Both the position numbers and the translations under genes were made by a program. From Betaproteobacteria bacterium (GTDB lineage Bacteria; Pseudomonadota; Gammaproteobacteria; Burkholderiales; SG8-39): a stretch of DNA of 14,561 bases. Positions 6,770 through 13,703 of the stretch are shown here, one piece after another. A model generated the notes under the pieces. It was given only the letters and a program-made list of their open reading frames with translations. It had not been told where the DNA came from and made no database searches. Position 1 is the first letter of the stretch, and every line of letters starts with the position of its first letter. The DNA lies in contig VBDM01000024.1 in assembly GCA_005881355.1 (NCBI GenBank), forward strand, positions 1 through 14,561. The letters run 5' to 3'.

Positions 6770-7555
6770 ATGGATTCTCCACCCGAGCCCGAGCTTCTCT
6801 CCCTCAACACCGCCACGGTGCGGGAGAAGTGGAGCCTGCGCCAGATGATCGAAGGCTGCGCCCGCCACCGCATTCGCGGCATTTCACCCTGGCGCGACAA
6901 GCTCGCCGAGATGGGCGTGAAGGAAGCCGCGAAGGCGATCCGCGACAACGGCCTGACCGTCACGGGGCTTTGCCGGGGCGGCATGTTTCCGGCCGCGGAC
7001 CGCAAAGCCCGCCGGGCTGCGATCGACGACAACTTGCGAGCCATCGACGATGCCGCCACACTCGAGGCAAAGTGCCTGGTGCTCGTCTCCGGGGGCCTGC
7101 CTCCCGGCTCGAAAGACCTTGCCGGGGCGCGCGGGATGGTGAGAGACGGGCACCCGATGTACTGCGCCGACCGCGCCTGCGTGAACACGCTCGCGCAGGC
7201 GCTCGATCTGTGCGACGAGCTGAACCGAAATGGGAGCGGTGCTCTAGGTGTCGCGGTGGACGTCTACCACGTTTGGTGGGATCCGTTGCTCAGAGCGCAA
7301 ATCGAGCGCGCCGGCGACAAGCGCCTGCTCGCGTTTCATATCTGCGACTGGCTGGTGCCCACCGCGGACCTCCTCACCGACCGAGGCATGATGGGCGACG
7401 GCATAATCGACCTCCCGCTCTTGCGCTCCTGGATGGAACAGGCGGGGTACCACGGCTTTCACGAGGTCGAGATCCTGTCCTCGCGCAACTGGTGGCGGCG
7501 GGACCCGGACGAAGTGCTCGCGACCTGCCGTATGAGGCACCGGACTGTCTGCTGA
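6770..7555 (+). CDS. Sugar phosphate isomerase/epimerase-like TIM-barrel protein with internal deletion
   Basis: A 261-residue protein of the xylose-isomerase-like TIM-barrel / AP-endonuclease-2 superfamily. Recognisable segments are LSLNTATVREKW, IRGISPWRDKL, GLCRGGMFPA, CLVLVSGGLPPGS, the aspartate/histidine segment VAVDVYHVWWDP, FHICDWLVPT, DRGMMGDG and FHEVEILSS. Full-length relatives, as I remember them, run to about 280 residues. Between the RDG and HPMYCADR segments they carry about 20 more residues ending in a conserved AIEPL, whose glutamate is a metal ligand. Here VRDG is joined directly to HPMY (near 7150), in frame, so activity is doubtful. It lies 57 bases after pyk and 120 before the aldolase. 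No good Shine-Dalgarno is seen; the start is chosen from N-terminal similarity. Substrate unknown. Confidence 0.8.
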   Translation: MDSPPEPELLSLNTATVREKWSLRQMIEGCARHRIRGISPWRDKLAEMGVKEAAKAIRDNGLTVTGLCRGGMFPAADRKARRAAIDDNLRAIDDAATLEAKCLVLVSGGLPPGSKDLAGARGMVRDGHPMYCADRACVNTLAQALDLCDELNRNGSGALGVAVDVYHVWWDPLLRAQIERAGDKRLLAFHICDWLVPTADLLTDRGMMGDGIIDLPLLRSWMEQAGYHGFHEVEILSSRNWWRRDPDEVLATCRMRHRTVC

Positions 7556-7623
7556 TGCCGGAAGGCCGTGTTTGACGCGTGACCACGCCGGAAAGGGACA
7601 TAGCGGCATCGGCGCCGGGCAGG

Positions 7624-7629
7624 TAAAAT
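7624..7629 (+). promoter_or_regulatory. Possible -10 box upstream of the aldolase gene
   Basis: TAAAAT lies 47 bases before the aldolase start. No good -35 hexamer sits 16-18 bases upstream (the 17-base position reads TAGCGG). An 8-base palindrome, CGGCGCCG, occurs just upstream at 7610-7617. The rest of the 120-base gap 7556-7675 shows nothing else I can name. Confidence 0.3.
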
Positions 7630-7675
7630 TACGGCTCTCGCTTCCCTATTCCGGAACATCAGAAGGTACCAGTCC

Positions 7676-8701
7676 ATGGACATGAAGCTGCTATCCAAGA
7701 CGGCGGCAGCCATGGTCGCCGAGGGCAAAGGATTGCTCGCCGCGGACGAATCCAACGCGACCTGCGAGAAACGCTTCAAGTCGATCGGCGTGGAGTGTAC
7801 CGAGCCGAACCGCCGCGCCTACCGCGACTTGCTGTTTACCACCAAGGGCATCGAAGAGTACGTAAGCGGCGTGATTCTCTTCGACGAGACCCTGCGCCAA
7901 AGCACGGTCGCAGGCAACGAACCGTTCCCGAGCTACCTCGAGAAAAAGGGGATCGTCCCTGGCATCAAAGTGGACAAGGGCACCCATGATCTCGCGCTCT
8001 GCCCGGGCGAGAAGATCACCGAGGGGCTCGACGGACTGCGCGGGCGGCTGGCCGAATACTTCAAGCTGGGCGCCCGCTTTGCCAAGTGGCGCGCCGTGAT
8101 CACGATCGGCCCGGGCACTCCCACTCACGCCTGCCTGTACGCCAACGCCCACGCGCTGGCGCGCTACGCTGCGCTGTGCCAGGAGGCCTCGATTGTTCCG
8201 ATCGTCGAGCCCGAAGTGCTGCTCGACGGCGATCACACGATCGAGCGCTGCTGCGAAGCAAGCGAGGCGACGCTGACGGCACTTTTTGCCGCGTTGCGTG
8301 CCCACCACGTGTCGCTCGAGCACGTCGTCCTCAAGGCATCGATGGCGGTGTCGGGCAAGGACTGTCCGAAGCAGGCCGGCGTGGACCGGGTCGCCGAAGA
8401 AACCGTGCGCTGCCTGAAGCGCACCGTTCCGGCGGCGCTGCCGGGTATTGTTTTCCTTTCGGGCGGTCAGAGCGACGAGGCCGCGACGGCTCATCTCAAC
8501 GAAATGGCGAGAATGCCGGGGCTGCCTTGGCCGCTCACCTTCTCCTTCAGCCGAGCGCTGCAGAACCCCGCGCTGAAGACCTGGCGCGGCGCGCCCGGCA
8601 ACGTCGCTGCCGCGCAGCGGGCGTTCTATCACCGCGCGCGCATGAACGGGCTCGCTTCGCAAGGCAAGTATCGCTCGGATCTGGAAAAGCAGGCTGCCTA
8701 G
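7676..8701 (+). CDS. fba: Fructose-bisphosphate aldolase, class I (Schiff-base type)
   Basis: Cleaves or forms fructose 1,6-bisphosphate (and often sedoheptulose 1,7-bisphosphate) through a lysine Schiff base, without metal; cytosolic. The 341 residues match the eukaryote-like class I family. Visible active-site elements are AADES (D24), FAKWRAVI (K137), IVEPEVLLDG (glutamate), VVLKASM with the Schiff-base lysine K220, and LSGGQSDE. The C-terminal part ends in NGLASQGKY. ATG 7676 is preferred because AGAAGG (7661-7666) lies 9 bases upstream; a second ATG at 7682 is less well placed. purC starts 2 bases after the stop, so the genes are surely co-transcribed. Many betaproteobacteria have a metal-dependent class II aldolase at this place between pyk and purC; the class here is clear from the motifs. 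Confidence 0.95.
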   Translation: MDMKLLSKTAAAMVAEGKGLLAADESNATCEKRFKSIGVECTEPNRRAYRDLLFTTKGIEEYVSGVILFDETLRQSTVAGNEPFPSYLEKKGIVPGIKVDKGTHDLALCPGEKITEGLDGLRGRLAEYFKLGARFAKWRAVITIGPGTPTHACLYANAHALARYAALCQEASIVPIVEPEVLLDGDHTIERCCEASEATLTALFAALRAHHVSLEHVVLKASMAVSGKDCPKQAGVDRVAEETVRCLKRTVPAALPGIVFLSGGQSDEAATAHLNEMARMPGLPWPLTFSFSRALQNPALKTWRGAPGNVAAAQRAFYHRARMNGLASQGKYRSDLEKQAA

Positions 8702-8703
8702 AG

Positions 8704-9606
8704 ATGGCGGCGGCTGCACTTTACGAATCGAACATCAAGAGCCTGCCTTTCCTGGGGCGGGGTAAGGTCCGCGACATGTATTCGGTGGGCGGTGACCGCC
8801 TGCTCATCGTCACCACCGACCGGCTCTCCGCCTTCGACGTGGTCCTGCCCGATCCCATTCCCGGGAAAGGCGAAGTGCTGAACGAGATGTCGAACTTCTG
8901 GTTCAAACGGCTCGCGCACATCGTGCCCAATCACCTGAACGGCGCAGCGCCGGAAGCGGTGATCGAGGGCGCGGAAGAAGCGGCGCAGGTGAAGGGGCGC
9001 TCGGTCGTGGTGAGGAAACTCAAACCCCTTCCGGTCGAGGCGGTAGTGCGCGGCTATCTCATCGGCTCGGGCTGGAAGGACTATCAGAATACCGGCGCGG
9101 TATGCGGCATTCCCTTGCCGAAAGGGCTGAAGCAGGCCGACAAGCTGCCGGAAGTCCTATTTACGCCGGCCACCAAGGCCGAGGCCGGCGCCCACGACGA
9201 GAACATCTCCTTCGCCTGGGTCGAGAAGATGATCGGCAAGGCGCTCGCGGCCAAAGTGCGCGACCTGAGCGCGCGCCTGTACCGCGAGGCCGCCGACTAC
9301 GCAGTAGAACGCGGCGTCATCATCGCCGACACAAAGTTCGAATTCGGGACGGACGACAAGGGAAATCTCGTATTGATCGACGAGGTGCTGACCGCGGACT
9401 CCTCGCGGTTCTGGCCCGCGGACGAGTACCGGCCGGGATCGAGCCCGCCCTCCTTCGACAAGCAGTACGTACGCGACTATCTGGAGGCGCTCGGCTGGAA
9501 GAAGACGCCGCCTGCGCCGCGGCTTCCACTCGAAGTGATCGCAAAGACGTCCGAAAAATATCGAGAAGCCCTGTACCGCCTGACGGGGCAAAAACTGGAA
9601 GGGTAG
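8704..9606 (+). CDS. purC: SAICAR synthetase (phosphoribosylaminoimidazole-succinocarboxamide synthase)
   Basis: Joins aspartate to CAIR using ATP, giving SAICAR in purine biosynthesis; cytosolic. The 300-residue length is usual for the longer betaproteobacterial and yeast-like form. Motifs include GRGKVRDMY with the ATP-loop lysine, TTDRLSAFDVVLPDPIPGKG, VVRKLKPLPVEAVVRGYL, GSGWKDYQ, and LIDEVLTADSSRFWP near residues 224-238. The true start is ATG 8704, two bases after the aldolase stop. The frame stays open far upstream, to 8086, but that stretch is a shadow of the aldolase gene. purE follows after 2 bases, so fba-purC-purE form a tight run. Confidence 0.96.
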   Translation: MAAAALYESNIKSLPFLGRGKVRDMYSVGGDRLLIVTTDRLSAFDVVLPDPIPGKGEVLNEMSNFWFKRLAHIVPNHLNGAAPEAVIEGAEEAAQVKGRSVVVRKLKPLPVEAVVRGYLIGSGWKDYQNTGAVCGIPLPKGLKQADKLPEVLFTPATKAEAGAHDENISFAWVEKMIGKALAAKVRDLSARLYREAADYAVERGVIIADTKFEFGTDDKGNLVLIDEVLTADSSRFWPADEYRPGSSPPSFDKQYVRDYLEALGWKKTPPAPRLPLEVIAKTSEKYREALYRLTGQKLEG

Positions 9607-9608
9607 AA

Positions 9609-10103
9609 ATGGCCAGCCGCACGCCGCTTGTCGGGATCGTCGTGGGAAGCGCAAGCGATTGGGAGATGATGCGCGAGGCGACAAAGCAGCTCACCGATTT
9701 TTCCGTGCCCTACGAAGCCAAAGTGCTTTCGGCGCACCGCTCGCCCGACGCGCTCGCCGAGTGGGTGGAACGCTTGAGCGCGAAGGGCGTTCGCTGTTTC
9801 ATCGCGGGGGCAGGCGGCGCGGCGCACCTGGCGGGCGTGATCGCGGCGAAAACGACCGTGCCGGTGCTCGGGGTGCCGATGCCGTCAAAATATCTTCAAG
9901 GCCTCGATTCGCTGCTCGCGATCGTGCAGATGCCAAAGGGGATTCCGGTGGCGACTTTTGCGATCGGCGAGGCCGGCGCTGCCAACGCGGGCCTCTTCGC
10001 CGTCGCGATGCTTGCGCAGGGCGACGCGAAGCTCGCCGAGCGCCTCGCCCAATTCCGTGCGAGCCAGGCGGAAGCCGTCAAGAGCGCCAAGCTGCCCGAT
10101 TAA
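9609..10103 (+). CDS. purE: N5-carboxyaminoimidazole ribonucleotide mutase, PurE class I
   Basis: Rearranges N5-CAIR to CAIR in purine biosynthesis; usually an octamer in the cytosol. It has 164 residues, as usual. Motifs: VGSASDWEMM near the N-terminus, SAHRSPD (usually AHRTPD, holding the catalytic histidine), AGAGGAAHLAGV, and PMPSKYLQGLDSLLAIVQMPKGIPVAT. These point to class I, which depends on PurK to make N5-CAIR. GGAAGGG at the end of purC (9597-9603) lies 5 bases before ATG 9609. purK, commonly next to class I purE, is not downstream; tsaC follows directly. Confidence 0.95.
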   Translation: MASRTPLVGIVVGSASDWEMMREATKQLTDFSVPYEAKVLSAHRSPDALAEWVERLSAKGVRCFIAGAGGAAHLAGVIAAKTTVPVLGVPMPSKYLQGLDSLLAIVQMPKGIPVATFAIGEAGAANAGLFAVAMLAQGDAKLAERLAQFRASQAEAVKSAKLPD

Positions 10104-10108
10104 CGCGG

Positions 10109-11065
10109 ATTTCAGCCGTCAACACCGCCCATTCCCTTCCGATTCGGGAAGCCGTCGCGGTCCTCAAGCGCGGCGGCCTGGTGGCGTTCCCAACCGAAAC
10201 GGTATACGGACTCGGCGCCGACGCATCCAACCCCGCGGCGGTCGCGCGCATCTACAGAGTGAAAGGCCGGCCTGCGAACCATCCGGTTATCGTTCATATC
10301 GGCGACGCCGGCCAGCTGGAACGCTGGGCGCGCGAGGTCCCCGAGCACGCGAGGAAACTCGCAGCGCGCCTCTGGCCGGGGCCGTTGACCCTGGTACTGA
10401 AGCGCGCCCTGGGTGTGGGCGATTACCTGACCGGCGGCGAGGACACGATCGGCCTGCGCGTCCCCGGTCACCCGGTCGCCCTTGAGGTGCTGGGCCAATT
10501 CGGCGGCGGGATCGCCGCTCCATCCGCCAACAAATTCGGCTGCATCAGCCCGACTACGGCGGCGCACGTACGTAGCGATCTCGGCAAAGAAATCGATTTG
10601 ATCTTGGACGGTGGCCCGTGCGAGATCGGCATCGAATCGACGATCATCGATCTGTCGCGCGATCGCCCGGTTCTATTGCGACCGGGCCGAATCGGCACGG
10701 AAGAAATCGCCGCGACGCTGGGCGTGAAGCCCGAGCCGCGCGACCGGGGCGCTCCGCGCGCCCCAGGTACACTGGAATCCCATTACGCGCCGCGAAAGCC
10801 GCTACGGCTCGTTGCGATTGAGCAATGGGAGCGAGGCGCGTGGCAGAACTGCGCAGTGCTGTGCTTCCGCGCGCGACCGGTCGGCGACAAGAATGCAGTG
10901 TGGATCAGGGCTTCCACGGACCCGCAGCGCTATGCGCGAGACCTGTATTCCAGTCTGCGTGCGCTGGACGCATCGGGCTGCGATGAAATTCTGGTCGAAG
11001 AGCCGCCGGCGAGCGCCGAGTGGGCTGCGGTCCGGGACCGGCTTCTCCGCGCCCGCTCGAAGTGA
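10109..11065 (+). CDS. tsaC: L-threonylcarbamoyladenylate synthase, TsaC/Sua5 family (start uncertain)
   Basis: Makes threonylcarbamoyl-AMP from threonine, bicarbonate and ATP for the t6A modification of ANN-decoding tRNAs. The YrdC domain shows KRGGLVAFPTETVYGLGADA, VKGRPANHPVIVH, LWPGPLTLVL, TIGLRVPGHP, APSANKFGCISPT and ESTIIDLS. The linker APGTLESHYAP leads to a C-terminal Sua5 domain, so this is the long form of about 318 residues. No ATG, GTG or TTG lies where the N-terminus is expected. ATT at 10109, 6 bases after the purE stop, would give the usual N-terminal length; GTG 10181 would delete the first helix. The frame stays open upstream through purE to an ATG at 9659, but that part looks like a purE shadow. 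The product is clear; the start is a guess. Confidence 0.85.
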   Translation: MSAVNTAHSLPIREAVAVLKRGGLVAFPTETVYGLGADASNPAAVARIYRVKGRPANHPVIVHIGDAGQLERWAREVPEHARKLAARLWPGPLTLVLKRALGVGDYLTGGEDTIGLRVPGHPVALEVLGQFGGGIAAPSANKFGCISPTTAAHVRSDLGKEIDLILDGGPCEIGIESTIIDLSRDRPVLLRPGRIGTEEIAATLGVKPEPRDRGAPRAPGTLESHYAPRKPLRLVAIEQWERGAWQNCAVLCFRARPVGDKNAVWIRASTDPQRYARDLYSSLRALDASGCDEILVEEPPASAEWAAVRDRLLRARSK

Positions 11066-11100
11066 GTAGTCCGGTTTAGGCGGATTGGGCACCACTCGCG

Positions 11101-11129
11101 TTGCCGGAGGAGGGGATTGCCGTTAAAAT
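11101..11129 (+). promoter_or_regulatory. Sigma-70-type promoter of tRNA-Ala
   Basis: TTGCCG (11101-11106) and TAAAAT (11124-11129) are separated by exactly 17 bases. The -10 ends 11 bases before the mature tRNA 5' end, which leaves room for a very short leader. It is the best promoter match I see in the window. Confidence 0.65.
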
Positions 11130-11140
11130 TGCCTTCACGT

Positions 11141-11216
<76 letters not shown>

Positions 11217-11305
11217 GCATCCCATGGAGGCCCGGTCCAGTTTGAACGCGATGAGGCAGTTGGGGCTGTTCTGGATGCTGCTGAACGAGCCCTCGCCTCA
11301 GTGAC

Positions 11306-12397
11306 ATGCCCACCCCGCTCAAGCTCCTGATTCTCGAAGATAACGCCTTCGACGCGGAGCTCGAGGTAGGGCAGCTTCAGGCCGCCGGCTACGATTGCGA
11401 CTGGCTGCGGGTGCAAACTCGCGAGGATTTCGAGGCGTGTCTGGATCAGCCGGATTTCGAGCTGATTCTCGCCGACTATAATCTTCCGAGTTTCGACGGC
11501 CTGAGCGCGCTCGGTCTGCTCAACGAGCGCGGCCTGGAGATCCCCTTTGTCCTCATCTCCGGCACGCTCGGCGAGGAGCGCGCCATCGAGAGCGTCAAGG
11601 CGGGCGCCACTGATTACGTGATGAAGGAAAGGCTCGAGCGCCTTGCGCCGGTGGTGACCCGCGCCTTGAACGACCGCCTGGAGGTCGTCAAGCGCAGGGC
11701 CGCGCAACAGGCGCTCCGGGAAGCCCATCGCAGGCTGCAGGCGCTTTCGGTGCGCCTGCTCCAGGTCGAAGAAACCGAGCGTCGTCGCTTCGCGCGCGAG
11801 CTGCACGACGGCGTCGGACAGATGCTGACCGCTGTGAAATTGCGCCTCGCCGGCCTCAATCCCTCTTTGGCCGATTACGCGTCGCGCCGAAGCGAGTGCG
11901 TCGCGGCGATCGACGAAGCGCTCGAACAGGTGCGTCGCATGTCCCGCGACTTGAGGCCGTCGCAGCTCGATGACCTGGGGCTGGTGGCGGCGCTGCGCTC
12001 GCACCTGGACCGGCAGGCGGGCGGCGCCGGATTCAAGCCGAACTTCATGCATGACGGAGTGCCTCCGCGCCTCGCCCCGGAGATCGAGACCACCTGCTTT
12101 CGTATCGCCCAGGAGGCGCTGACCAACATCGCTCGCCACGCGCACGCGAGCGAAGTTTGGGTTACGCTCGCAGGCACGGAGGCCGAATTGCGTCTGGAGG
12201 TGCGCGACAACGGGCGGGGTTTCGACGTCGCAGCGGCGCGTCTGGGCGCGGCGGCCGGCCGGAGCATGGGCCTGCTCAGCATGGAAGAACGCGCCACGCT
12301 CGCCGGCGGGCGGCTTGCGCTCGACTCGGCGCCCGGGAAGGAGACCCGGTTGAGCCTCGCGCTTCCCCTGATCCGCGCCAGCTCGGGACCGACATGA
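11306..12397 (+). CDS. Soluble hybrid REC-histidine kinase (HisKA_3 / NarL-type)
   Basis: A 363-residue cytosolic sensor kinase with no membrane segment. Residues about 7-125 form a receiver domain (LILEDN acidic pair, phospho-acceptor D57 in LILADYNLPS, VLISG, DYVMKERL). A charged helical, probably coiled-coil linker follows (about 125-160). The HisKA_3 dimerisation domain carries the phospho-histidine H167 in RELHDGVGQ, and the HATPase domain has an N-box asparagine N274 (ALTNIARHA), D301 in DNGRGFD, and MGLLSMEERA. Because the input domain is a receiver, it probably takes its signal from another kinase rather than a ligand. Its stop overlaps the next gene's ATG (ATGA), so the response regulator is almost certainly the partner. 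No strong Shine-Dalgarno is seen before ATG 11306. The signal is unknown. Confidence 0.9.
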   Translation: MPTPLKLLILEDNAFDAELEVGQLQAAGYDCDWLRVQTREDFEACLDQPDFELILADYNLPSFDGLSALGLLNERGLEIPFVLISGTLGEERAIESVKAGATDYVMKERLERLAPVVTRALNDRLEVVKRRAAQQALREAHRRLQALSVRLLQVEETERRRFARELHDGVGQMLTAVKLRLAGLNPSLADYASRRSECVAAIDEALEQVRRMSRDLRPSQLDDLGLVAALRSHLDRQAGGAGFKPNFMHDGVPPRLAPEIETTCFRIAQEALTNIARHAHASEVWVTLAGTEAELRLEVRDNGRGFDVAAARLGAAAGRSMGLLSMEERATLAGGRLALDSAPGKETRLSLALPLIRASSGPT

Positions 12398-13047
12398 GCC
12401 AGATGCGAATACTTCTCGCGGATGATCATATCCTGGTGCGGGCTGGGATACGCGCGCTGCTGGAAGGTCTGGAAGGCGTCACCGTCGTGGCCGAAGCGGG
12501 CAACGGCAACGAAGTGCTGGACTTGGCGCGTACCCATCGCCCTGACGTGGTGTTGCTCGACATTTCGATGCCGGGCCTCGGGGGACTTGAGGCCAGTGCT
12601 CAGCTCAAGCAGGAGCTCCCCGAGGTGCGCGTGGTGATGCTGTCGATGCACGCGAACGAGGAATACGTGCTTCAGGCGCTGCGCGCAGGAGCCGCCGGCT
12701 ACATGCTCAAGGATTCCGCAACGGCCGAGCTCGAAATCGCCTTGAAGGCCGTGATGCAGGGCGAGACCTATCTCAGCCCGCCGATTTCGAAGCAGGTCGT
12801 GGAAGGCTACGTGCAGCGGGTCGGAGGCGAGCAGCCCGCGCCCGACAACCTGACGCCGCGGCAGCGCCAGGTGCTGCAGCTCATCGCAGAGGGCCACAGC
12901 ACCAAGGAAATCGCTTATCGGCTGGAGCTTTCTGTGAAGACCGTCGAGACTCATCGCGCTCAGCTCATGGAACGCCTTCAGATTCGCGACATCGCCGGCT
13001 TGGTGAAGTATGCCATCCGCAATGGCCTTATCAGCGCCGGGAAGTGA
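12394..13047 (+). CDS. NarL/FixJ-family response regulator
   Basis: A 217-residue transcription factor. The receiver domain (about 5-120) has acidic residues in LLADDH, phospho-acceptor D56 in VVLLDISMPG, and the lysine in YMLKDSA. The LuxR-type helix-turn-helix domain (about 150-213) shows LTPRQRQVLQLIAEG and STKEIAYRLELSVKTVETHRAQL. The ATG overlaps the kinase stop by 4 bases, giving translational coupling and a one-kinase, one-regulator pair. Target genes are not shown by the sequence; the downstream receiver gene is a possible one. Confidence 0.93.
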   Translation: MSQMRILLADDHILVRAGIRALLEGLEGVTVVAEAGNGNEVLDLARTHRPDVVLLDISMPGLGGLEASAQLKQELPEVRVVMLSMHANEEYVLQALRAGAAGYMLKDSATAELEIALKAVMQGETYLSPPISKQVVEGYVQRVGGEQPAPDNLTPRQRQVLQLIAEGHSTKEIAYRLELSVKTVETHRAQLMERLQIRDIAGLVKYAIRNGLISAGK

Positions 13048-13211
13048 TGCGCGTTGAAATCAGGGGTTTTCCTGTAGCTCCGGCCCGTTTCTAAGGTATT
13101 TGGCTGACCTTGTTCGGGGCTGGCCCGATTGGCTTGCCCTCCGTACGGCTCTAATGTGTCGGAAACGCCCGCCAGCGGGTTGCTGCCTAGTGCCGCAAAG
13201 CGCTCGGTTTC
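13048..13211 (+). other. Leader region before the receiver-only gene
   Basis: No gene seen. It contains a semi-symmetric word CAGGGGTTTTCCTG (13061-13074), just after the response regulator stop, and an 8-base palindrome CCGTACGG (13141-13148). Two bases later comes a possible -10, TCTAAT (13150-13155), with only a poor -35 (TTGGCT at 13129-13134, spacing 15). It probably carries the promoter of the receiver gene, but this is weak. Confidence 0.3.
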
Positions 13212-13217
13212 GGAGGG
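13212..13217 (+). promoter_or_regulatory. Ribosome binding site fixing a TTG start
   Basis: GGAGGG lies 6 bases before TTG 13224. It is the only good Shine-Dalgarno here and decides the start of the receiver-only gene. Confidence 0.65.
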
Positions 13218-13223
13218 TAAGCG

Positions 13224-13631
13224 TTGAAACGCATCAAGGTCATGGTCGTCGACGACAGCCTGCCGTTCGCGAGAGCGGTCGCGCAGTTCCTCTCTTGCAG
13301 CGGCAGCTTCGAGGTGCTGGCGAGCGCGCATTCCGGGGGCGAGGCGCTGGCGCGCGCACGCGCCGAGCAGCCCGACCTCATGCTCATCGACATCAGCATG
13401 CCCGATATGAGCGGATTGGCGGTGGCTTCCTCGATCAAAGCACTGCAGGCCCCTCCCAAGGTGGTGATGATGACCCTCGAGGACAGCATGGAGCACCGGG
13501 TCGGGGCAATCGCGGCAGGCGCCGATGCGTTTGTGCCCAAGGACCGATTTGCACGCGAGCTGCGTGGCGTGGTCGAAGTACTGTTCGGCGCCGGCGTGCG
13601 GCAGGGGGATGGGGGCGGACGGCGTGAGTAG
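13224..13631 (+). CDS. Stand-alone receiver-domain response regulator
   Basis: A 135-residue CheY-like protein made of one receiver domain with no output domain. The acidic pair is in VMVVDDS, the phospho-acceptor is D56 in LMLIDISMPDMSG, the switch threonine is in VVMMTLED, and the lysine is in AFVPKDRF. The last dozen residues are Gly/Arg-rich and look unstructured. The start is TTG 13224, backed by a strong Shine-Dalgarno; the ATG at 13242 is too late because it cuts the first strand. It lies 176 bases after the NarL-type regulator on the same strand. It could pass phosphate to or from the REC-kinase upstream, or act as a phosphate sink; this is inference from position. Confidence 0.88.
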   Translation: MKRIKVMVVDDSLPFARAVAQFLSCSGSFEVLASAHSGGEALARARAEQPDLMLIDISMPDMSGLAVASSIKALQAPPKVVMMTLEDSMEHRVGAIAAGADAFVPKDRFARELRGVVEVLFGAGVRQGDGGGRRE

Positions 13632-13703
13632 GTCGATAATCACTCAAGCCTGAAATCCAGCCGGTCGAGCCACGGGGCGGCCTAAAGGTTTTTCAACAGC
13701 CTG
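13632..13703. other. Convergent gap with a T-run motif
   Basis: The 72 bases between the facing receiver and permease stops contain GGTTTTTCAACAGCCTGCTA (13688-13707 region), which runs into the permease stop codon. I remember similar words near gene ends in many proteobacteria but cannot name the element. There is no strong stem before the T-run. Confidence 0.3.

Noticed and set aside
5270..6868. 532-codon open frame on the minus strand opposite pyk
   Set aside because: Shadow of pyk; no motifs, composition typical of antisense frames.
7691..8719. 342-codon minus-strand frame opposite the aldolase
   Set aside because: The aldolase active-site motifs on the plus strand are decisive; the antisense frame has no motif.
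11217..11305. Small peptide gene between tRNA and kinase (LNAMRQLG... frame)
   Set aside because: Short, no Shine-Dalgarno and no motif; another frame is equally open.
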